This document shows positions 12,781-17,248 of a stretch of DNA of 17,248 bases, piece by piece. The notes beneath the pieces were generated by a model. The model did no database searches, was not told the DNA's origin, and worked only from the letters and a program-made list of their open reading frames with translations. Positions within the stretch are counted from its first letter, which is position 1, and every line of letters begins with the position of its first letter. The translations under genes and the position numbers were made by a program. The DNA lies in contig DATEDX010000037.1 in assembly GCA_035281425.1 (NCBI GenBank), positions 1 to 17,248 on the forward strand. The letters are read 5' to 3'. This DNA comes from JAICND01 sp035281425. GTDB lineage: Bacteria > Actinomycetota > Acidimicrobiia > Spongiisociales > ZC4RG35.

Positions 12781-13053
12781 ATGGAACCGATGCCCGTAGA
12801 ACTGACCGAACTTATCTCCTGGCGAGACCTCGCTGCCTGTCGCGACCTGGTGGACGTGGACTTCTTTCCTTCGCCTGAAGACACCGCTGCAATCAGCCGG
12901 GCTAAAGAGGTCTGCAGCACCTGCCCGGTGGCGGCCGAGTGCCTCGAGTATGCCCTGGAGACCCGCCAGAGTGACGGCATCTGGGGTGGCCACACCACCA
13001 AGGAGCGGGCGAAGCTGCGGCGGCAGTGGTTGGAGATTCGTCAGGCCAGTTGA
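12781..13053 (+). CDS. WhiB-family Fe-S transcriptional regulator
   Basis: This 90-residue protein has the WhiB hallmarks: four cysteines C20, C45, C48 and C54 in the C-x(n)-C-x2-C-x5-C pattern (AACRD; CSTCPVAAECLEYAL), which bind a 4Fe-4S cluster. The GIWGG turn (66-70) and a basic C-terminal segment (KERAKLRRQW) contact the sigma factor and DNA. WhiB proteins are restricted to actinobacteria and their phages and act with the primary sigma factor on redox, nutrient or division-related promoters. The paralogue type is not assigned. ATG 12781 and ATG 12790 are both possible; a GTG at 12658 lies in the heptamer array and would add unrelated residues. The stop is one base from the convergent YibE/F gene. 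Confidence 0.95.
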   Translation: MEPMPVELTELISWRDLAACRDLVDVDFFPSPEDTAAISRAKEVCSTCPVAAECLEYALETRQSDGIWGGHTTKERAKLRRQWLEIRQAS

Positions 13054-13054
13054 G

Positions 13055-14215
13055 TCAGTTGCCGGCAGCGGCTACCCGAGCCGCCAGCCAGGTGGTTAGG
13101 GGCACCGCTGCCACCAACCCGATCGAGCCCACCAAGGTTCGGATGATCTCCACCGCCACCACTTCTGAGTTGGCCACCACTGACAGCGGCAACCCGCTGA
13201 GGGCGAAGAGGAGTAGCAAAGGCAGCGACGCTCCCACGTAGGCCAGCAATAGGGTGTTGACCGAGGCGGCGACGTGGTCGCGTCCCACCCTCATCCCGGC
13301 GGCCGCCAGCTGGCGCCGGTCCAGGGCGGGGTTGGCTTGATTCACCTCCCAAACCGCCGAAGCCTGGGTGATGGTGACGTCGTCGAGGGCACCAAGTGCC
13401 CCCAGCACCATCCCCGCCAGGATCAGCCCCCGTAGATCGACCGTCTCCAGCAGGATGATGAAGGAGGCTTCTTCGGAAACGAAACCGGAAAGGTCGGCCA
13501 GCCGAGTGACCAGAGCCGAGATAGCCACGGTGAGGGTGACGGCGCCGAAGGTGCCCAGGGCTGCCACGTGGGTCAGGTTGCGCCAGCCGTGGGTCAGGTA
13601 GATGCTGGTCAAGGCGATGATCCCGCCTCCGACGATCGCCACCGGCTCCGGCGGCCTTCCGATGAGGATGGCGGGCACGATGAAGACCAGGACTGCCCAT
13701 ATGGAGACAGCGAGGGCAGCCACTGCTGCCAATCCCTTGCGTTTACCGAGGAGGATCACGGCCCCCACGAAGATCGCCGCCACCGCCACCAGTACGGGAC
13801 GGCGTTCGCGGTCGGCAAACTGATACCGCTCCAGCGGGGGCGCCTCTGGGACGACGTTGAGGACTACGCGGTCCCCCACCTGAAAAACTGGGCTGGAAGG
13901 CACCAGTTGCCACTCTTCGCTTGTCACCGAACCCGCCTCGGGGCCTTCGAGCAGTTGGAAAGTGGCCCGCCGGCACTCCAGGTCGGCCGCGAACGAGCAG
14001 GATCCCTCGACTACCTCCGCCACCTCAGCAGTCACTACCTGTGTCGCAAACCCAAACTCGGAGAGGTCGGGGAGGTCTTCGCTCCGCGGCCAGAGGACGA
14101 CGACCCCCACCAGCAGAAGTCCGCCGATCACGCTCACCGTGATTCCCAACCGGCGGGAAAGGGGTCGGCGGTCGGATCCGGTGAGGACGCTGAGATCGGG
14201 ATGAGGCTCGATCAA
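13055..14215 (-). CDS. YibE/F-family multi-pass membrane protein
   Basis: This 386-residue protein has one transmembrane helix (about 24-42), an extracytoplasmic beta-rich domain (about 55-135; Cys73 and Cys81 could pair there), and then roughly seven further helices from 139 to 384. The conserved YibE/F blocks are clear: LGALGALDDVTITQAS (271-286), GRDHVAASVNTLLLAYVGAS (311-330) and EIIRTLVGSIGLVAAVPLTT (356-375). The family is widespread in Gram-positives but its function is not established; a transporter role is often guessed. The start is TTG 14215, as no ATG or GTG lies in a suitable place. A minus-strand TATCCT sits 3 bases before it, with TTGGCA 19 bases further up. It diverges from the class V aminotransferase and converges on whiB. 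Confidence 0.88.
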   Translation of the reverse strand: MIEPHPDLSVLTGSDRRPLSRRLGITVSVIGGLLLVGVVVLWPRSEDLPDLSEFGFATQVVTAEVAEVVEGSCSFAADLECRRATFQLLEGPEAGSVTSEEWQLVPSSPVFQVGDRVVLNVVPEAPPLERYQFADRERRPVLVAVAAIFVGAVILLGKRKGLAAVAALAVSIWAVLVFIVPAILIGRPPEPVAIVGGGIIALTSIYLTHGWRNLTHVAALGTFGAVTLTVAISALVTRLADLSGFVSEEASFIILLETVDLRGLILAGMVLGALGALDDVTITQASAVWEVNQANPALDRRQLAAAGMRVGRDHVAASVNTLLLAYVGASLPLLLLFALSGLPLSVVANSEVVAVEIIRTLVGSIGLVAAVPLTTWLAARVAAAGN

Positions 14216-14264
14216 GCCAGGATATTGACGACCCCGGGTTGGGTGCCAAGTGATACAAAGGGGG
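14216..14264. promoter_or_regulatory. Divergent promoter region, YibE/F gene and class V aminotransferase
   Basis: These 49 bases must serve both genes. Minus strand: TTGGCA, 19-base spacer, TATCCT, then the TTG start after 3 bases. Plus strand: TTGACG (14225-14230) is a good -35, but the only -10 candidate (GATACA, 14252-14257) is too far at 21 bases. AAAGGGGG (14257-14264) directly before ATG 14265 is a purine-rich ribosome site with little spacing. Confidence 0.35.
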
Positions 14265-15455
14265 ATGCTCGACGTTGAGGCTCTCCGTGCCGAGTTCCCC
14301 GCCCTCCATGGCCCCGTGACCTACCTTGATGCACCGGCCGGCACCCAGGTGCCCAACCTCGTGATTCGGGCCATTGCCGAGGCTTTAGGACAGTCGATGT
14401 CGAATGTGGGTGGATCCTTTCCGGCTTCCCACCGAGCAGAGGCCACGGTGGCCGCGGCCCGGTCGGCGGCCGCCGATCTAGTGCAAGCCGCCAGCGAAGA
14501 GATCGTGTTTGGGGCCAACATGACCAGCCTCACCTTTGCCCTCAGCCGCGCCCTGGCCGAGACCTGGAGTCCCTCCGATCGAATCATCGTCTCCGCCCTC
14601 GATCACGATGCCAACATCACCCCTTGGGTTAGGGCGGCCGCTTCCCGCCAGGCCCGCGTCGAGTTCGTCGACATAGACCCCGACACCACCGCCCTTGATC
14701 TCGATCACCTCGAGTCGCTTTTGGAGCGACCGGCGCGGCTGGTGGCTCTTACCGCGTGTTCCAATGCGTTTGGGACGCTGGTCGATGTGGGCCGGGCGGC
14801 GGCGGCGGCCCACCAGGCCGGAGCGCTCTGTTACATCGACGCGGTTCATCTCGCTCCCCACCGGCGCATCGACGTCGGAGCCATCGACGCCGACTTTCTG
14901 GTGTGTTCCTCGTACAAGTTCTTTGGCCCTCACCTGGGGATGCTGTGGGGCAGGAGAGAACTCCTAGCCTCGCTTCCTGCCTTCAAGGTACGCCCCGCTC
15001 CCGATGAAGGCCCGGGCCGGTGGGAAACTGGCACGCCCCCTTTCGAACTTCTGGCGGGCTTCACGGCCGCGGTGGATTATCTGGCCTCGGTGGGCTGGGG
15101 CGGTGATCGCCGGGGTGCGCTCGATTCGGCATACGCTGAGATCGCTCAGTACGAAACCGGGTTGGGGGAACAATTTCTGAAGGGTCTCCCCCCGGGGACT
15201 CGGGTGGTGGGCCGGCCCGACATGGAGGGTCGAGTACCCACTTTCTCAATAGAGGTGGAACGGGCGCTGCCCGCAGACGTGGTCTCCTTCCTGGCGGTCC
15301 GGGGGATTGCGACCTGGGCCGGGCACCACTACGCCGTGGAGCCCATGTCGAGGCTGGGTTTTGAGGCGGGACTGGTCCGGATTGGGTTTACCCATCTGTC
15401 CACCGAGTCAGAAGTCGACCGTGTGCTGGAGACCCTGGCCCAATTTGAGTCTTGA
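14265..15455 (+). CDS. Class V aminotransferase, cysteine-desulfurase-like (VC1184-type) without catalytic Cys
   Basis: This 396-residue PLP enzyme has fold type I. K218 in CSSYKFFGPHLG is the Schiff-base lysine, D192 and H195 in YIDAVHLAPH sit at the cofactor ring, and H113 (ALDHDANITPW) stacks on it. The overall pattern (LDAPAGTQVP near the N-terminus, VRIGFTHLSTESEVDRVLETL at the C-terminus) matches the 'cysteine desulfurase family, VC1184 subfamily'. In SufS/CsdA the loop RxGHHCA carries the sulfur-accepting Cys; here it reads WAGHHYAVEP with Tyr356, so classical desulfurase action is unlikely. A lyase, racemase or transaminase role is possible; the reaction is unknown. ATG 14265 is preceded by AAAGGGGG. 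Its 3' end contains the hsp20 operator and -35 box. Confidence 0.88.
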   Translation: MLDVEALRAEFPALHGPVTYLDAPAGTQVPNLVIRAIAEALGQSMSNVGGSFPASHRAEATVAAARSAAADLVQAASEEIVFGANMTSLTFALSRALAETWSPSDRIIVSALDHDANITPWVRAAASRQARVEFVDIDPDTTALDLDHLESLLERPARLVALTACSNAFGTLVDVGRAAAAAHQAGALCYIDAVHLAPHRRIDVGAIDADFLVCSSYKFFGPHLGMLWGRRELLASLPAFKVRPAPDEGPGRWETGTPPFELLAGFTAAVDYLASVGWGGDRRGALDSAYAEIAQYETGLGEQFLKGLPPGTRVVGRPDMEGRVPTFSIEVERALPADVVSFLAVRGIATWAGHHYAVEPMSRLGFEAGLVRIGFTHLSTESEVDRVLETLAQFES

Positions 15456-15466
15456 CGTATCAAATT
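15442..15466. promoter_or_regulatory. HspR/HAIR-like inverted repeat on the hsp20 -35 box
   Basis: AATTTGA (15442-15448) and TCAAATT (15460-15466) are perfect 7-base arms centred at 15454. On the same axis, TTTGAGT-N7-TATCAAA (15444-15464) matches the HspR operator HAIR (CTTGAGT-N7-ACTCAAG) at 10 of 14 positions with exact N7 spacing. The N7 is CTTGACG, covering the -35. Binding here would block RNA polymerase. The symmetry is seen; HspR as the binder is inferred. Confidence 0.55.
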
Positions 15467-15479
15467 TCCTGTGTATAAT
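15452..15479 (+). promoter_or_regulatory. Strong housekeeping-type hsp20 promoter
   Basis: TTGACG (15452-15457) and a perfect TATAAT (15474-15479) are separated by 16 bases. This is the best sigma-70/SigA-type promoter in the window. The predicted start near 15486 leaves a leader of about 30 bases. The -35 overlaps the last codons and stop of the upstream aminotransferase gene. Confidence 0.85.
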
Positions 15480-15504
15480 GGCAGGTAGAAATCGTCGTGT
15501 CATG

Positions 15505-15513
15505 TAAGGAGGT
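15505..15513 (+). promoter_or_regulatory. Consensus Shine-Dalgarno of hsp20
   Basis: TAAGGAGGT is complementary to the 16S rRNA 3' end over nine bases and lies 3 bases before ATG 15517 (4 after GGAGG). It is unusually strong compared with the other genes here, several of which have none. It supports ATG 15517, though ATG 15523 is also within range. Confidence 0.85.
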
Positions 15514-15516
15514 CAC

Positions 15517-15930
15517 ATGTTGATGCGTTTTGACCCGTTTGCGGAACTAGATCGGATGACCCGGCAGCTGGCAGGGGTTAGCCGGCAGACCTTCACCCCG
15601 GTGGATGCTTACCGCCTGGGCGACCGCTTTTACCTCCACGTCGACCTGCCCGGCGTAGACGCCGAGACCATCGACATCACGGTGGATAACAACACCCTCA
15701 CCGTCAGCGCCGAGCGCAAGTTCGCTGACATTGAAGGGGCGACCTGGCTGGTCAACGAGCGTCCTCAGGGATCGTTCAGCCGCCAGTTCTACCTCGGCGA
15801 GGGGCTCGACTCGGCCAACATCGAAGCCGGCTATGACCATGGTGTCCTCACCATCTCGATTCCGGTGTCCGAACAGGCCAAGCCCCGCAAGATCTCCGTG
15901 GGCAGCGCCGACAAGGCTCTGGCCGGGTAA
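15517..15930 (+). CDS. Small heat shock protein, Hsp20/alpha-crystallin family
   Basis: This 137-residue ATP-independent holdase binds unfolding proteins in the cytoplasm. It has a short N-terminal arm (MLMRFDPFAELDRMTRQL, typical of actinobacterial Hsp20), an alpha-crystallin domain (about 28-118; 'FYLHVDLPGVDAETIDITVD', 'GSFSRQFYLGEGLD' and the closing 'YDHGVLTISIPV'), and a C-terminal I-x-V motif (ISV, 126-128) used for oligomer assembly. Length is normal. It is monocistronic: a strong promoter and ribosome site precede it and a perfect hairpin follows. The HAIR-like repeat on its -35 suggests heat-shock control by an HspR repressor, as for the mycobacterial Hsp20 gene acr2; hspR itself is not in the window. 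Confidence 0.95.
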   Translation: MLMRFDPFAELDRMTRQLAGVSRQTFTPVDAYRLGDRFYLHVDLPGVDAETIDITVDNNTLTVSAERKFADIEGATWLVNERPQGSFSRQFYLGEGLDSANIEAGYDHGVLTISIPVSEQAKPRKISVGSADKALAG

Positions 15931-15951
15931 TTCCATCCCGCTGCAAGCAAC

Positions 15952-15984
15952 GTGGCCCCGGGGCATCGCCCCGGGGCCACATTT
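15952..15984 (+). terminator. Intrinsic-type terminator of hsp20
   Basis: GTGGCCCCGGGGC (15952-15964), loop ATC and GCCCCGGGGCCAC (15968-15980) form a perfect 13-bp GC-rich stem 21 bases after the hsp20 stop. The T-run is short (ATTTG), as is common in GC-rich actinobacteria. No other intrinsic terminator this clear was seen in the window. Confidence 0.8.
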
Positions 15985-16041
15985 GCCGGGCGTCTGATTA
16001 TTCGGCGCAGTTCCGCCTAGGCCTGCGTCACAATCTGGAGG

Positions 16042-16872
16042 GTGGATGCAGCAGAGTTTCTCTTGCGTGCCCGGCCGCTTCTAATCGATGAGCCTCGCCA
16101 CAATCTGATCATCGGCATCGCCGGGACCGTAGTCCGCCGACCCGACTACTACCCGGAGGCGCGCTTCTTCCTCACCCCGGCCTGGGGAGCTCCGCAAGCC
16201 GGCGCTCTCATTACCCCACCGTTCAACCTGGTGCTAGCCGATGCCGCCCAACCGGGAGCCGTGGCTCGGTTGGCTGATCTCATCCACGGCGAAGGAGTTG
16301 GTCCGCCAGGCGTAACCGGCAACCGTCCAACCGTCGATTGGTTTGTAGAACGGTGGACGTCCCTCACCGGTGCCAAGGCCACTCTGCGGATGGCCCAGGG
16401 CGTCTTCTCCCTAAGCCGAGTGGACCCGGTGGCAGAGGTGGCAGGGTTGGCCCGCCGGGCCTCCCCTTCCGATCGCACCCTCGTCTACACGTGGATGGAG
16501 AGATTCGGAACGGAGGCGCTTCCTCCGGCCGACCGTCATCCCGATCGCCTGGCTCGGGCGATCGAGCTTCGCCTCTCTCCCGAACTTGACACCGGGGTGT
16601 GGCTGTGGATCGATGAGCAACCGGTGGCGATGGCCGGTTATGGGGGGGAGACCCCGACCGGGATGCGAGTAGGGCCTGTTTATACGCCACCTGCTTTTCG
16701 AAACAGGGGATATGCAACTCGGCTGGTGGCCGAGCTGTCGCAGTGGCTCCTCGATCGGGGACGGCGGTTCTGCTTTCTCTACACGGACCTCGCCAATCCC
16801 ACCTCAAACAACATCTATCGCCAGATCGGTTACCAACAGGTGGCGGAGTCGGCTGAATTCGGCTTCGAATAG
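16042..16872 (+). CDS. GNAT-family N-acetyltransferase
   Basis: The protein has 276 residues. The C-terminal half is a GNAT domain: VGPVYTPPAFRNRGYATRLV (210-229) holds the acetyl-CoA pyrophosphate-binding loop R220-N-R-G223-Y-A225 on the usual strand-helix, followed by FCFLYTDLANPTSNNIYRQIGY (243-264). The N-terminal half (ARPLLIDEPRHNLIIGIAGTV, ITPPFNLVLA) is a second, degenerate GNAT-like region common to this family of predicted acetyltransferases. It should transfer an acetyl group to an amine of an unknown small molecule or protein. The start is GTG 16042; GGAGG directly abuts it. An ATG 4 bases later is out of frame. It stands between the hsp20 terminator and metY. Confidence 0.88.
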   Translation: MDAAEFLLRARPLLIDEPRHNLIIGIAGTVVRRPDYYPEARFFLTPAWGAPQAGALITPPFNLVLADAAQPGAVARLADLIHGEGVGPPGVTGNRPTVDWFVERWTSLTGAKATLRMAQGVFSLSRVDPVAEVAGLARRASPSDRTLVYTWMERFGTEALPPADRHPDRLARAIELRLSPELDTGVWLWIDEQPVAMAGYGGETPTGMRVGPVYTPPAFRNRGYATRLVAELSQWLLDRGRRFCFLYTDLANPTSNNIYRQIGYQQVAESAEFGFE

Positions 16873-16891
16873 GAGGCCGGTCGGCCAGACG

Positions 16892-16897
16892 TAGACT
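16892..16897 (+). promoter_or_regulatory. Putative leaderless -10 box of metY
   Basis: TAGACT is followed by six bases (CCGGTC) and ATG 16904, the same geometry as the boxes before the M20 and acyl-CoA dehydrogenase genes. No Shine-Dalgarno is present in the 31-base spacer, and there is no room for a SAM riboswitch. Inference. Confidence 0.4.
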
Positions 16898-16903
16898 CCG
16901 GTC

Positions 16904-17248
16904 ATGGGATATGGCTTCTCCACCCGAGCGATTCACGCCGGGCAGCGTCCCGACCCGGAAACCGGGGCGCGGGCCATGCCTATCTACGCCACTACTTCCT
17001 TCGTCTTCGAAGATGCCCAGACCGCCGCCGACCTATTTGCGCTCCAAACCTACGGCAATATCTACACCCGGATCGGCAACCCCACCAATGCCGCCTTCGA
17101 AGAGCGGATGGCCTCACTGGAAGGGGGGCTGGGGGCACTAGCCACCGGCTCGGGGCAGGCCGCCCAATTGATCTCCATTCTCACCCTCTGCCAGGCGGGA
17201 GACGAAGTGGTGGCCGCTCGCAACCTCTACGGGGGTACCTACACGCAG
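16904..17248 (+). CDS. metY: O-acetylhomoserine sulfhydrylase, N-terminal part (3' end outside window)
   Basis: The first 115 codons of a Cys/Met-metabolism PLP enzyme are present and the frame stays open to the window edge. The start MGYGFSTRAIHAGQ, then PIYATTSFVFEDAQTAADLF (26-45), GNIYTRIGNPT (51-61, with Y54 and R56 that bind the PLP phosphate of the neighbouring subunit) and EERMASLEGGLGALATGSGQ are typical of MetY, which makes homocysteine from O-acetylhomoserine and sulfide. The PLP lysine lies beyond the window. Cystathionine gamma-synthase is a less likely alternative, since 'LFALQ..GNIYTR' favours MetY. No Shine-Dalgarno is visible. Confidence 0.9.
   Translation, partial: MGYGFSTRAIHAGQRPDPETGARAMPIYATTSFVFEDAQTAADLFALQTYGNIYTRIGNPTNAAFEERMASLEGGLGALATGSGQAAQLISILTLCQAGDEVVAARNLYGGTYTQ

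Noticed and set aside
14265..15455. Naming the class V aminotransferase sufS/csd or linking it with metY and the MoaD-like gene as one sulfur pathway
   Set aside because: The catalytic Cys is missing and the genes are in separate transcription units; the shared sulfur theme is too weak.

Overview
The window reads as chromosomal DNA of a GC-rich actinobacterium. Four things support this: a WhiB-family Fe-S regulator, a NucS/EndoMS-type mismatch endonuclease, the tail of a 13E12/DUF222-type HNH protein, and several promoters that place a TANNNT -10 box about 6-8 bases before an ATG, as in leaderless actinobacterial transcripts. The class cannot be fixed from sequence alone; Acidimicrobiia is my guess only. 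Genes are tightly packed, and no stretch over 300 bases lacks a gene.

Left part (1-1763): the 3' end of an HNH endonuclease gene is followed by a 195-base spacer with tandem heptamers and hairpins. Then comes dinB (DNA polymerase IV), with a near-consensus LexA/SOS box touching its ATG.

Centre-left (1768-8776, minus strand): a six-gene unit, read from right to left, in which successive genes overlap or lie at most 6 bases apart. It encodes a MacB/LolD-like ABC ATPase, a large FtsX-type permease, a membrane-anchored alpha/beta hydrolase, an Asp-box beta-propeller, a MoaD/ThiS-like ubiquitin-fold protein ending in Gly-Gly, and a DAO-family FAD oxidoreductase. The first two clearly form one exporter or lipoprotein-release-type machine. 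The function of the other four together is unknown and is the best candidate here for an undescribed system.

Centre (8844-12601): nucS and trmL form a translationally coupled plus-strand pair. They are followed by an M20 dipeptidase (minus) and an ACAD10/11-like acyl-CoA dehydrogenase (plus), which diverge from a 30-base spacer holding mirrored -10 boxes.

Right part (12602-17248): a second heptamer-repeat spacer precedes whiB, which converges on a YibE/F-family membrane protein. Divergent from that is a class V aminotransferase resembling cysteine desulfurases but lacking their catalytic Cys. Next is an hsp20 gene with a strong sigma-70-type promoter, an HspR/HAIR-like inverted repeat on the -35 box, a consensus Shine-Dalgarno and a 13-bp hairpin terminator. 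The window ends with a GNAT acetyltransferase and the 5' part of metY (O-acetylhomoserine sulfhydrylase).
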